This document shows, one piece after another, positions 18,466-28,666 of a stretch of 59,133 nt of DNA (within the stretch, counting starts at the first letter, position 1; every line of letters begins with the position of its first letter). The stretch covers positions 1-59,133 of the forward strand of contig PVBP01000010.1 of the NCBI GenBank assembly GCA_002995625.1, in the 5' to 3' direction. The translations under genes and the position numbers were made by a program. Source of the DNA: Lysobacteraceae bacterium. Its GTDB lineage: Bacteria > Pseudomonadota > Gammaproteobacteria > Xanthomonadales > Ahniellaceae. The notes beneath the pieces are model-generated. The model was not told the DNA's origin and did not search any database. It was given only the letters and a program-made list of their open reading frames with translations.

Positions 18466-20031
18466 TCAGACCAGCGCCCCGGGATTCATCAGCCCCTTCG
18501 GATCGAGCGTGCGCTTGATCGCGTCGTGAAGCGCGAGCGCCATCGGGTCGCGACCTTCGCGCCAGCGGTAGAACTTGCCGAGCTGGAAATGCACCGCGCC
18601 TGCGCTGCGCAGGGTGTCGGCAAGCAGGCGCTTCAGCCGTGCGACCTCGGCGGTCGCCGCCGGATTGGCCGCCGGCTCGCCGGCCCTGTCGCGGAAGACC
18701 GGATCGACGACGCGGCGGTGGTACTCGGTGTGCGCATCCGGCCAGTAGAACACCGGCTCGATCAGCAGGCCCTGCTGCGCGAGCGTCGTGTACAGGAATC
18801 CGACCGCGATCGCGTGGCGCTCGAGCGTCGCGCGCTCGGCGGCGATCACGCGGTCGAGCGCGGCCTGCGCGGCCGCCGCGCGCGAGTGCGGGACGATGCC
18901 GTGCACCGGCACCCAGCGTTCGCCGGCCGGGCCAAGGATCGTGTTCGGCGGCGTGAACGGCTGCGCGCGCAGCACCTTCGGGATCGAGTTCTCGATCTCG
19001 CGCGCGGCCGGCCCCGCGGCGCGGCGCGCGGCCGCGAGCCGGGCGTCGACCGTCGCGCGCGAGTCGCCCTCGACCACGAGGTGCAGCGTCCAGTCCGACT
19101 CGCCGATGAAGTCGCGGCCGGCCGTGACGAGCTTCAAGCCCGCGACGAGGCCGGCGCGCCTGACGACCTGGCCGAGCGTCTTCGCGTCCTCCATCAGCGA
19201 GGCGCGCCGCATCCGCATCCCGGCGAGCACCGGGTCGAACGCGAAACACTCGCTCGCGAGCCCGTGCCGCGAAACCTCGCTCATCGCCGCGAGGCAATCG
19301 TCGATCCGCGCGAACGCGAACGAAAGCCCCTCGACCACGGCCGGCCGGTCGATCAGCCGCAGCGTCGCCTCGACCTTGATCCCGAGCGTCCCGGCATCGC
19401 CGATGAAGAGCCCGGTCGCATCGGGACCGAACCAGCGCGTGAACGGCGCGGTGCCGGGCGCCGCGGCGCTCCCGGTCACGAGCTCGCGGCCCTCGGGCGT
19501 CACGACGCGCAGGCCCAGCACCGAATCGCCGACCGCGCCGTGAAGCGCCGAGCCGAGGAACACGCTGCCCTGCGACAGCGCGCCGCCGACCGTCGCGCGC
19601 AGGCCCGACAGCGGACCCCAGTACGGCGTGCGCAGGCCATGCGGCTCGAGCGCCTGATCGAGCGCGGCCCATGTGACGCCGCACTCGACCGTGACGTAAC
19701 GGTCGGCGGCCTCGATCGCGACGATCCGGTCGAGCCCGCGCGTGTCGATCAGCACCGCGCCCGCCTGACGGGCGAGATAGCCGTCGGTGTACGAGAGCCC
19801 GCCGCCGCGCGCGAGCATTGGGATGCCGGCGCGCGCGAGCGCGGCGACGGTCGCGGCCAGCGCTGCGCGGTCCGCGGGTCTCGCGACCGCGGCGAGCGGG
19901 GCACCCACGGCGAAGACGTCCTGGGCATGGAACGCGAGCTCGGCCGGATCGCGGACCAGACGCTCGGGTCCCAGGATCGCGGCGAGTTCGCCCCAGAGCG
20001 GATCGGACGGGGGCTCTGGCATCGCGTTCAT
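18466..20031 (-). CDS. FAD-linked oxidase/dehydrogenase (VAO/PCMH type)
   Basis: About 521 residues. FAD-binding PCMH domain at about residues 40-225: pyrophosphate loop ARGGGLSYTDGYLARQAGA, then VTVECGVTWAALDQAL, YWGPLSGLRATVGGALSQGS and FIGDAGTLGIKVEATLRLI. A C-terminal cap/substrate domain ends HDAIKRTLDPKGLMNPGAL, typical of the GlcD/alkyl-DHAP-synthase/cresol-oxidase side of the family. It oxidises an alcohol or hydroxy acid in general; the substrate is not readable. It overlaps the upstream double hydrolase gene by ATGA, so it is third in an MDR-hydrolase-oxidase operon beside a TRAP transporter. GGAG ribosome site precedes the ATG. Confidence 0.85.
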   Translation of the reverse strand: MNAMPEPPSDPLWGELAAILGPERLVRDPAELAFHAQDVFAVGAPLAAVARPADRAALAATVAALARAGIPMLARGGGLSYTDGYLARQAGAVLIDTRGLDRIVAIEAADRYVTVECGVTWAALDQALEPHGLRTPYWGPLSGLRATVGGALSQGSVFLGSALHGAVGDSVLGLRVVTPEGRELVTGSAAAPGTAPFTRWFGPDATGLFIGDAGTLGIKVEATLRLIDRPAVVEGLSFAFARIDDCLAAMSEVSRHGLASECFAFDPVLAGMRMRRASLMEDAKTLGQVVRRAGLVAGLKLVTAGRDFIGESDWTLHLVVEGDSRATVDARLAAARRAAGPAAREIENSIPKVLRAQPFTPPNTILGPAGERWVPVHGIVPHSRAAAAQAALDRVIAAERATLERHAIAVGFLYTTLAQQGLLIEPVFYWPDAHTEYHRRVVDPVFRDRAGEPAANPAATAEVARLKRLLADTLRSAGAVHFQLGKFYRWREGRDPMALALHDAIKRTLDPKGLMNPGALV

Positions 20032-21659
20032 GGCTGGACTCCGATGGATGGGCTCGGCGCGAAGCGCGCGCCAAGTCTTTCGACGAGCGCGGCGAGGCGG
20101 TCGGCGAGTTCGAATCCGGCCGGCGCGCGCAGCACGAGACGCGCCCCGAGCCCGGACGCGAGCGGTTCGAGCGGCGGCGCGAGGTGGGCGTCGAGCATCG
20201 GCGCAAGGCGCGCGCCCAGGCGGATCATCTCGACCGCGTCCTCCTCGATCAGGAACGGCGCCGGTGCCGCGACCCGCCGGGCGTGCCGCCCGAGCGGCGG
20301 CCACCAGCGCGGGAACAGCGCGCCGAGGCGGACCCAGTTCCACGCCTCGATCAGATGCGCGCCGGTCGGATGCAGCGCGCCGGACGGCGCGCCGGCGACC
20401 AGCGTCGCGCGCTCCTCGGACGTGAGTGGCAGCGGCGCGTCGAGCACGACCTCGTCGAGCCGCTCGCCGAGCCGCCGCGCGAGCACGAGCGCGAGCGCCG
20501 CACTCGCGCCGCGCGCGACGATCCGCACCGGCCCCTCGCCGTGGCGCGCGATCGCGGCGTCGATCGCGTCCGCGATCGACTCGGGATCGAGCGGACCGGT
20601 CCACTCGCACGACGCGCCGTGGCCCGGCAGCTCGGGCGCGATCAGCGTCTCGCCGGGCGCGACGCGCGCGAGCTCGGGCGATCGCTGCGGCGCGCAGCCG
20701 AGATCGTGCAGCACGACCCGCGTGGGCGCGCCGCCGCGTCGGACGCGGACCGACAGATCGCCGTCGCGGCTCGCGACGATCGTGCGGCCGAGCGCGCCCG
20801 CCGCAGGCCGGGACTCGGCGACCGGTCCCGACGCGCAGCGCCCGCGATGGGCCGCGAGCAGCTCGCGCAGGCGCGCGAGCATCCCGGCCTGGCCGTTCTC
20901 GATCCGCTCGACCGTGACATTCGGCGGGAGCGGCGGCAGCCGCTCGGCGTGCGGGTAGAGCACGTCGTCGCGACGGTAGAGGAGGTGCGCCGGCACCGTG
21001 AGCCGGCCGGGGCCGTCGGGGTCGTCGAGCAGGAACGGCGCGCGGTAGCCGGTGCGGAAGCCATCGCCAGCCGCGAGCGCGTCGAGCACGTCGCGCTGCG
21101 TGCGCTCGGGCGTCGGCAGGTCGAAGGCCAGCCGGCACTCGGCGCGGTCATCGTTCCACGGGAAGTAGAGCAGCTGCTCGCGGAATCGCGCCCACAGCCA
21201 CAGCAGATGGGTGCCGTCCCACGCCGGCTCGAACGGCGGCAGGTAGCGCGCCAGCATCGGCCGCCGCTCGGCCTCGGTGAAGCGCGCGAGCCCGTCGGTC
21301 ACGAGCAGCGCGACCCGCCCGGGGTCGAGCAGCGCGAGCCGGGTCGCGATCGACGCGCCGGTGTGCACGCCCCACGCGGCGACGCGCTCGAGCCCGAGCG
21401 CCGCGAGCAGCGCGGCGAGGTTCGACGCGAAGTCGTCGATCGTCGGCTGCGCGCGTCCCATCGGCTCCGAGTGGCCGAAGCCCGGCGTGTCCGGGGCGAT
21501 CACGAGATGCTCGTCCGCGAGCGCCTCGATCATCGGCACGAGCGCGGCGGACGACTGCGGCGACTGGTGGACCAGCAGCACGGCCGGCCCGGCGCCGGCG
21601 ATCCGCACGTGGACGTCGCGGTCGCCGACGCGGACGAAGCGGCGCTCGATGCGGCTCAC
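20028..21659 (-). CDS. Fused tandem alpha/beta-hydrolase-fold protein
   Basis: About 543 residues holding two alpha/beta hydrolase folds. Fold 1 (about 1-270) has the oxyanion strand AVLLVHQSPQSS, APDTPGFGHSEP and the elbow AWGVHTGAS, where His99 occupies the usual Ser position. Fold 2 (about 290-543) has VVLHDLGCAPQR, APELPGHGAS and the elbow IVARGASAAL, where Gly384 stands in place of the nucleophile. The canonical Ser is thus missing from both. GTG start in a GTGA overlap with the MDR gene; ATGA overlap into the FAD oxidase gene. It could be a lyase-like or non-catalytic partner; function unknown. Confidence 0.75.
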   Translation of the reverse strand: MSRIERRFVRVGDRDVHVRIAGAGPAVLLVHQSPQSSAALVPMIEALADEHLVIAPDTPGFGHSEPMGRAQPTIDDFASNLAALLAALGLERVAAWGVHTGASIATRLALLDPGRVALLVTDGLARFTEAERRPMLARYLPPFEPAWDGTHLLWLWARFREQLLYFPWNDDRAECRLAFDLPTPERTQRDVLDALAAGDGFRTGYRAPFLLDDPDGPGRLTVPAHLLYRRDDVLYPHAERLPPLPPNVTVERIENGQAGMLARLRELLAAHRGRCASGPVAESRPAAGALGRTIVASRDGDLSVRVRRGGAPTRVVLHDLGCAPQRSPELARVAPGETLIAPELPGHGASCEWTGPLDPESIADAIDAAIARHGEGPVRIVARGASAALALVLARRLGERLDEVVLDAPLPLTSEERATLVAGAPSGALHPTGAHLIEAWNWVRLGALFPRWWPPLGRHARRVAAPAPFLIEEDAVEMIRLGARLAPMLDAHLAPPLEPLASGLGARLVLRAPAGFELADRLAALVERLGARFAPSPSIGVQP

Positions 21660-22666
21660 GCGGCGCCCTCCGCGGCCACGCGCACCAGCGCCTTGCCGAC
21701 ATTGCGGCCTTCGAGCAGCGCGATGAACTGCTCGGGCGCCGCCGCGAGGCCGTCGCGCACGTCGGCGAGCCAGCGGATCCGGCCGTCCGCGACCTTCGGC
21801 CCGACCTCGGCGACGAACTCGGGGAAGCGGCCGAGATGGTCGTAGACGACGAGGCCCTCGAGCCTCGCGCGCGCGCCGATCACGGGCCCGAGGTTCGGGC
21901 CGACTGGCCGGGTGTCGCGGTTGTACTGGTCGATCAGCCCGCAGAGCACGACCCGCGCGTGCTTCCGGAGCATCCCGATCGCGGCTTCGAGGATCGCGCC
22001 GCCGACGTTGTCGAAGTAGACGTCGACGCCGTCCGGGCACGCGGCACGAAGCTCGGCGACGAACTCCGGCGACCGGTAGTTGACCGCCGCGTCGCAGCCG
22101 AAGCGCTCGACCGAGAGCCGGTTCTTCTCGTCCGAGCCGTTGATCCCGACGACCCGGCAGCCGGCCTCGCGCGCGAGCTGGGTCGCAAGGCTCCCGACCG
22201 CGCCGGCGGCCGAGGACACGAGCACGGTCTCGCCGGCCACGGGCCTTCCGATCGTGCGCAGTCCGGCCCACGCGGTGAGTCCGGGGATCCCGAGCACGCC
22301 GAGATGCGCCTCGGGCGGCGCGAGCGCGCGGTCGACCGGTCGCGCCGAGCCGGTCTCGACGAGCGCCCACTCGCGCCAGCCGGTCTCGCCGACCAGCGTC
22401 GCGCCGACCGGAAAGCGCGGATCGCCCGACGCGACCACCGTGCCGAGCCCGATTCCGGGGATCGTCTCGCCGATCGCAGGCGGCTTCGTCAGGTGCCGCC
22501 CGGCGAGCAGCGGGCGCAGGTACGGGTCGATCGACAGCCACTCGACCCGCACCAGCGCCTGGCCTGGCCCGGGGTCGGGCAGCGTCTCCTCGGCAAGTCC
22601 GAAGTCGCCCGGCGCCGGCATGCCGCCGACCTTGCGCGCCAGCACGATCGCTTTCGTCCGCCGCAT
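21656..22666 (-). CDS. MDR-family NADP-dependent oxidoreductase
   Basis: 336 residues, close to the prostaglandin-reductase-like/CurA (enoyl or alkenal reductase) branch of zinc-free medium-chain dehydrogenases. Features: substrate domain with RVEWLSIDPYLRPL, GLTAWAGLR, nucleotide-binding loop VSSAAGAVGSLATQLA, VVGINGSDEK and the DVYFDNVGG motif. It reduces carbon-carbon double bonds next to carbonyls in characterised relatives. First gene of a three-gene minus-strand operon, with a GGAGGG ribosome site. Its promoter region is shared with dctQ and contains the palindrome at 22715-22730. Confidence 0.9.
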   Translation of the reverse strand: MRRTKAIVLARKVGGMPAPGDFGLAEETLPDPGPGQALVRVEWLSIDPYLRPLLAGRHLTKPPAIGETIPGIGLGTVVASGDPRFPVGATLVGETGWREWALVETGSARPVDRALAPPEAHLGVLGIPGLTAWAGLRTIGRPVAGETVLVSSAAGAVGSLATQLAREAGCRVVGINGSDEKNRLSVERFGCDAAVNYRSPEFVAELRAACPDGVDVYFDNVGGAILEAAIGMLRKHARVVLCGLIDQYNRDTRPVGPNLGPVIGARARLEGLVVYDHLGRFPEFVAEVGPKVADGRIRWLADVRDGLAAAPEQFIALLEGRNVGKALVRVAAEGAA

Positions 22667-22696
22667 GCACCCTCCGCGTCGATCTCGCCGGTCCGA

Positions 22697-22730
22697 TGAT
22701 ATAGCCTTCGGGCGTTTGGTCCGGACATTT
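22697..22730. promoter_or_regulatory. Bidirectional promoter with operator-like palindrome (site 1)
   Basis: The 78-base gap between the MDR gene (minus) and dctQ (plus) has an AT-rich core GATGATATAG (22695-22704) that can serve as a -10 in both directions. Next to it is TTTGGTCCGGACATTT (22715-22730), a near-palindrome centred on GTCCGGAC. Eleven bases, TTGGTCCGGAC, recur at 25585-25595 before dctP. The form resembles operators of GntR/FadR-type regulators (TGGTC-n-GACCA), with one more base in the centre. No regulator gene is nearby. Confidence 0.55.
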
Positions 22731-22744
22731 GACGACCCCACCCC

Positions 22745-23260
22745 TTGGACCGCGCTCCTCCACCGAAGGCCATCGCCGCCCTGCTCGCCGCGATCGACCG
22801 GATCGAGCGGGTCGTGGTGCTGGTCGCCTTCGCGCTGCTCGCCGGCGCGGTGTTCGCCGACGTGCTGCTGCGCGAGCTGACCGGGGTCGGCATCGCCCCG
22901 GCGCGCGAGCTCGCGGTGTTCGCGATGGTGGCGGTCGCATTGCTCGGCATGGACCTCGCGACGCGGGACGGCCTGCACCTGCGGCCGCGCTTCGCCGACG
23001 GCTGGCTGCCGGGCACCTGGCAGCCGTGGCTCGGCCGGGTCTCGGACCTCGTCGCGGCCGCGATCCTCGGCACGCTCGCGGCGTTCGCGGCGATCGTGGT
23101 CGCGGAGACCTTCGCGCTCGACGAGCGCTCGCCGGTGCTGCGCGTCCCGATCGCGCCGATCCAGCTGCTGCTGCCGCTGGCCTTCGGCCTGATGGCCCTG
23201 CGGCACCTCCTCGGCGCGATCTGGCCGGCGGTTGCCCCCGCGTCCGGGGGCGAGCGGTGA
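22745..23260 (+). CDS. dctQ: TRAP transporter small membrane subunit (DctQ type)
   Basis: 171 residues, four predicted membrane helices (about 25-45, 55-75, 100-122, 135-155), the usual DctQ layout with FADVLLRELTGVGIAPARELAV and LAFGLMALRHLL. It pairs with the large DctM subunit for sodium-driven uptake of carboxylates or related solutes. The best start in the frame is TTG at 22745; no strong ribosome site precedes it, so a leaderless or weakly translated start is possible. GTGA overlap with dctM. Confidence 0.85.
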   Translation: MDRAPPPKAIAALLAAIDRIERVVVLVAFALLAGAVFADVLLRELTGVGIAPARELAVFAMVAVALLGMDLATRDGLHLRPRFADGWLPGTWQPWLGRVSDLVAAAILGTLAAFAAIVVAETFALDERSPVLRVPIAPIQLLLPLAFGLMALRHLLGAIWPAVAPASGGER

Positions 23261-24519
23261 CCGGCGCGCTGCTGCTGGTCGTCGCCGCGCTGGCACTGCT
23301 CGCGCTGCGCCAGAGCGTGCTCGCGGTGGTCGCGGTGATCGTGATCGCGATCCACGTCGTCCATGGCGACGGCGATCCGACCGTGATCGCGCTCGACGCG
23401 TGGGACGGACTCAACAAGGACGTGCTGCTGTCGATCCCGCTGTTCCTGCTCGCGAGCGCGCTGATGGCGCGCGGCTCGATGGCGAAGCGGCTGGTGCGGG
23501 TGATGCAGGCCGCGAGCGGCTGGCTGCCGGGCGGGCTCGGGCTCGCGGCGGTGGCCTCGTGCGCGCTGTTCGCGGCGGTCTCGGGCTCGGCGACCGCGAC
23601 GCTGGTCGCGGTCGGCGCGGTGATGTACCCGGCGCTGGTCGCGGCGGGCTATTCGCGGCGCTTCGCGATCGGGCTGCTCGCGGCCGCCGGCACGCTCGGC
23701 ATCGTGATCCCGCCGTCGATCCCGCTGATCCTCTACGGCGTGATGACCGGCACGTCGATCTCGGACCTGTTCCTCGCCGGCCTGTTCCCGGGCCTTGCGC
23801 TCGCCGGGCTGCTCGGCGGCCATACCGTGATCGTGAACCGCCGGATCGCGCGCACCGCGTTCGACGCGCGCGAACTCCTCGCCGCGATCCGCGACGGCGC
23901 GTTCTCGCTGCTGATGCCGCTGGTCGTGCTCGGCGGCATCTACGGCGGCTTCTTCACCGCGACCGAGGCGGCCGCGGTCGCGGTCGCGTTCGCGCTCGTC
24001 GTCGAACGCTTCATCCATCGCGGCCTCGACTGGCGCGGCGTCGCCGACGTCGTGATCGACACCGCGCGCACGATGGGCGCGCTGTTCCCGATCCTGATGC
24101 TGGCCTTCTCGCTGAACCTGTGGTTCGCGCTCGAGGGCGTGCCGGGCCGGCTGGTCGAGGGACTCACCCCGCACCTCGACACGCCGCTCGCCTTCCTCGT
24201 CGCCGCGAACCTGTTCCTGCTCGCGGTCGGCTGCCTGATCGACATCGGGTCGGCGATCCTGCTGCTCGCGCCGCTGCTGGTGCCGCTCGCGGCGCACCAC
24301 GGCTTCGACCCGGTGCATTTCGGGATCGTGATGGTCGTGAACCTCGAGATCGGCTACCTGACCCCGCCGATGGGGCTCAACCTGATCGTCGCGATGGCGG
24401 CCTTCCGCGAGAGCTTCCGCGAGGTCGCGCTCGCGGTGCTGCCGTTCATCGCGATCCTGCTCGCGGGTCTGGTGCTGGTCAGCCTCGTGCCGGCGCTGTC
24501 GCTGGCGCTGGTGCGCTAG
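23257..24519 (+). CDS. dctM: TRAP transporter large permease (DctM type)
   Basis: About 420 residues with about 12 membrane helices. Family motifs are visible: FLLASALMARGSMAKRLV, ASCALFAAVSGSATATLVAV, AAGTLGIVIPPSIPLILYG, GGFFTATEAAAVAV, and the C-terminal NLEIGYLTPPMGLNLIV. GTG start within a GTGA overlap with dctQ. Its TAG stop shares CTAG (24516-24519) with the TAG of the convergent dctP gene, so the two coding regions meet with no terminator between them. Confidence 0.95.
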   Translation: MTGALLLVVAALALLALRQSVLAVVAVIVIAIHVVHGDGDPTVIALDAWDGLNKDVLLSIPLFLLASALMARGSMAKRLVRVMQAASGWLPGGLGLAAVASCALFAAVSGSATATLVAVGAVMYPALVAAGYSRRFAIGLLAAAGTLGIVIPPSIPLILYGVMTGTSISDLFLAGLFPGLALAGLLGGHTVIVNRRIARTAFDARELLAAIRDGAFSLLMPLVVLGGIYGGFFTATEAAAVAVAFALVVERFIHRGLDWRGVADVVIDTARTMGALFPILMLAFSLNLWFALEGVPGRLVEGLTPHLDTPLAFLVAANLFLLAVGCLIDIGSAILLLAPLLVPLAAHHGFDPVHFGIVMVVNLEIGYLTPPMGLNLIVAMAAFRESFREVALAVLPFIAILLAGLVLVSLVPALSLALVR

Positions 24520-25550
24520 CCGCGTTCCGCGATCGCGGCGTACTCGCGCCGGCCGGCCTCGATCGCCGCGAGCACGCTCGCGGCCTCGCCGCCGACGCGC
24601 TCGACGAGGCGCCGCTGCTGCTCGGCCGCGGTTGCCGCCCAGCGCGCGCGCTCGCCGGCGTCGAGATCGACGATCGTCGCGCCGAGCGATGGCAAGAGCT
24701 CGCGCTCGTAGCGCGCCAGCGACTCGCGCACGTCGGCGCGCGCCTCGTCGACCGGGTCGAGACTGCCGAGCAGCAGCGCGCGCCGGTCGTCGCGCAGGCC
24801 CTCGAACCACGCGCGATTGGCGATGATCACGCCGGTGTCGAAGGCGTGGTAGGTGCGCGTCAGCACCGGGGCCTCGCGCGCGAGCCCGGCGAGCGCGTAC
24901 ATCCCGGTGCCGGACTGCCCGCCCTCGATCAGCCCGGTCTGCAGCGCCGGCAGGACCTCGGGGAAAGGCAGCGTGATCCCGTCCATGCCGAGGGCGCGCG
25001 CGAACTCGCGCTGCGCGAGCGCGGTCGACGTGCGCATCCGCACGCCGGCCACGTCCTCGGGCACCCGGAACGGTCGGCGCCCGTAGAGATGCACCCAGCC
25101 GACCTCGGCCCACGACAGCAGCGCGAGCCCACGCGCGGCGAACAGGCGCTCGAAGAGCGGCGTCAGGTGCCGGTCGATGACGTGGTCGATCTCGGCCAGC
25201 GAGCCGAAGAGGTACGGCGCCATCAGCACGTTGAGCTCGGGCACCACGCTGGCCGTGCCCTGCAGCGAGTAGCCGCCGAGCTGGACGCGCCCGCGGCGCA
25301 GCGCCGACAGCGTCACCTCCTCGCTGCCGATCTCGGCGCGCACGTGCAGCCGCACATCGAGCGCATCCGCGGCGAGACGCCCGGCGCGCTCGGCGAAGCG
25401 CAGCCAGAGCCGGTGCCACGGCGTGTTCGGGACCGTGACCGCGCTGACCCGCACGCGCGTCGGCGCCTCGGGGTCCACGGCCTGCCGGGCGCACCCGGGA
25501 AGCCACGGCAGCGCGGCGGCGGCAAGGAGCTGGCGGCGACGGAGCGGCAT
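24516..25550 (-). CDS. dctP: TRAP solute-binding protein (DctP type), lipoprotein
   Basis: About 344 residues. The start MPLRRRQLLAAAALPWLPGC gives a twin-Arg-like, then hydrophobic stretch, and a lipobox ending in Cys, so the binding protein is likely lipid-anchored. Family signatures: PEDVAGVRMRTSTALAQREF with the Arg that in relatives binds the substrate carboxylate, and FPEVLPALQTGLIEGGQSG. Most dctP genes are in the same operon as dctQM; here it faces them from the other side. It has its own promoter region with palindrome site 2 and a CATAAT -10 (25583-25578). Confidence 0.9.
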   Translation of the reverse strand: MPLRRRQLLAAAALPWLPGCARQAVDPEAPTRVRVSAVTVPNTPWHRLWLRFAERAGRLAADALDVRLHVRAEIGSEEVTLSALRRGRVQLGGYSLQGTASVVPELNVLMAPYLFGSLAEIDHVIDRHLTPLFERLFAARGLALLSWAEVGWVHLYGRRPFRVPEDVAGVRMRTSTALAQREFARALGMDGITLPFPEVLPALQTGLIEGGQSGTGMYALAGLAREAPVLTRTYHAFDTGVIIANRAWFEGLRDDRRALLLGSLDPVDEARADVRESLARYERELLPSLGATIVDLDAGERARWAATAAEQQRRLVERVGGEAASVLAAIEAGRREYAAIAERG

Positions 25551-25577
25551 GGGCTTGCTCGAGGGACCCGGGCCGCG

Positions 25578-25598
25578 ATTATGCTTGGTCCGGACCAA
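25578..25598. promoter_or_regulatory. Operator palindrome (site 2) with -10 between dctP and membrane-protein gene
   Basis: TTGGTCCGGACCAA at 25585-25598 is a perfect 14-base palindrome. For the minus-strand dctP gene it directly precedes CATAAT (25583-25578), so a bound protein would cover the spacer between the -35 and -10. In the other direction TATGCT (25580-25585) could be a -10 for the gene at 25627. Eleven bases are identical to site 1 in front of the MDR/dctQ pair, which argues for one regulator controlling all four transcripts. Confidence 0.6.
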
Positions 25599-25626
25599 TC
25601 ACCGGAAGCCCGCTTCGGAGACCCTG

Positions 25627-26292
25627 ATGGACTACCAGCTCCTCGTCGTCGCGCATCTGGTCGTCGCCGGCTACTGGCTCGGCACCGACCTCGCGGTCTA
25701 CTACCTCGCCGGCGCGATCGCCGACGGCCGGCGCCCGGCCGCGGTCCGCGGCTACGCGGCCCAGGCGATGCTGGTGCTCGACATGGTGCCGCGCACCGCG
25801 CTGGTGCTGACGCTCGCGATCGGGGCCACTCTGGCCGCGCGGATGGGCCTCTTTCCGGCGCTCGCGCCGTGGCTCTGGGCCTTCTGGCTCGCGGCGCTCG
25901 CGTGGCTCGGGCTGACCTGGGCGGTGTTCCGGCTCGAGCGCTCGGCGCTCGGACACCGGCTCGCGACGATCGACTTCGCGCTCCGGATCGCGATCGCGCT
26001 CGGCTGCCTCGCGCTCGCGGTCGATGCCTTCCGGCCGGGCGGCGCGGTGCTCGAGGCGCCATGGCTCGGCGCCAAGCTCGCGATCCTCGGCACCATCATC
26101 GGGCTCGGGCTCGTGGTCCGGGTGCAGCTGAAGCCATTCGGCGCCCTCCTCGGCCGCTCGCTGTCGCCGGAGGCGACCGCCGCCGACCATGCCGCGGTCG
26201 CGCGGCTGATCGCGCAGGTCAAGGTGCCGGTCTGGCTGATCTGGATCGGCGTCTTCGCCGCGATCGTGCTGGGGCGGCTGAAGCCGATGTGA
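25627..26292 (+). CDS. Integral membrane protein (CopD-like?), unknown function
   Basis: 221 residues with about six or seven membrane helices and His residues near helix ends (VVAHLVVAGYWLGTDLAVYY; AADHAAVARL). It is loosely reminiscent of CopD/DUF2214-type membrane proteins, but I cannot assign it firmly. It is divergent from dctP and shares the palindrome at 25585-25598, which suggests co-regulation with the TRAP cluster. It ends 9 bases before the convergent ABC-F gene. Confidence 0.65.
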   Translation: MDYQLLVVAHLVVAGYWLGTDLAVYYLAGAIADGRRPAAVRGYAAQAMLVLDMVPRTALVLTLAIGATLAARMGLFPALAPWLWAFWLAALAWLGLTWAVFRLERSALGHRLATIDFALRIAIALGCLALAVDAFRPGGAVLEAPWLGAKLAILGTIIGLGLVVRVQLKPFGALLGRSLSPEATAADHAAVARLIAQVKVPVWLIWIGVFAAIVLGRLKPM

Positions 26293-26301
26293 GCCCGCGG
26301 C

Positions 26302-28280
<1,979 letters not shown>

Positions 28281-28666
28281 CGGTCCGGCATCCCGGTCAG
28301 GGTCCGGAGCGGCCGTGCCAGGCCGGCACCAGCCGGAGCCGGCCCGCGGGCCTCCGGCATCGAGCGTGAACAGCGCATCGGCGGATTGTCCCATGGCGAT
28401 GCCCGCCGGCCGCAGATCTCGTCCGGCGTGTCCCGGCGGCGCCGGCCGCCGAGCCGCGCGGGCGGTCGCGGCACGGCCGGCGGAAACCGTCGCGTGTGGA
28501 CAATTCTGGCGCGAAACTTGCTTGGCAATCGGGTCACGCGCCCGTCATGCCCGATCCCGGCCCGGCGGCGGGCCCCTTCCGACGGCCGTTGCGCGTCAGC
28601 TTCGGACATCCCGCGTCGGGCGTTGCCGGGAGATGCCACGGTCGGGCGGCCGACGGAGGATATGGA
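28281..28666. other. Gene-free stretch between ABC-F and REC-GGDEF genes
   Basis: About 386 bases between two divergent genes. Reading frames here on either strand have no family resemblance and no fitting ribosome site. Both promoters must lie here. I do not see clear -35/-10 boxes. The only notable site is the strong GGAGGA ribosome-binding sequence at 28655-28660 for the downstream gene. Confidence 0.4.

Noticed and set aside
22489-25506. A 1005-codon open frame on the minus strand across dctQ, dctM and dctP
   Set aside because: Composition is Arg/Ala/Asp-rich without domains; it is the GC-driven shadow of clear TRAP genes. Many other long frames in the window were left out for the same reason.
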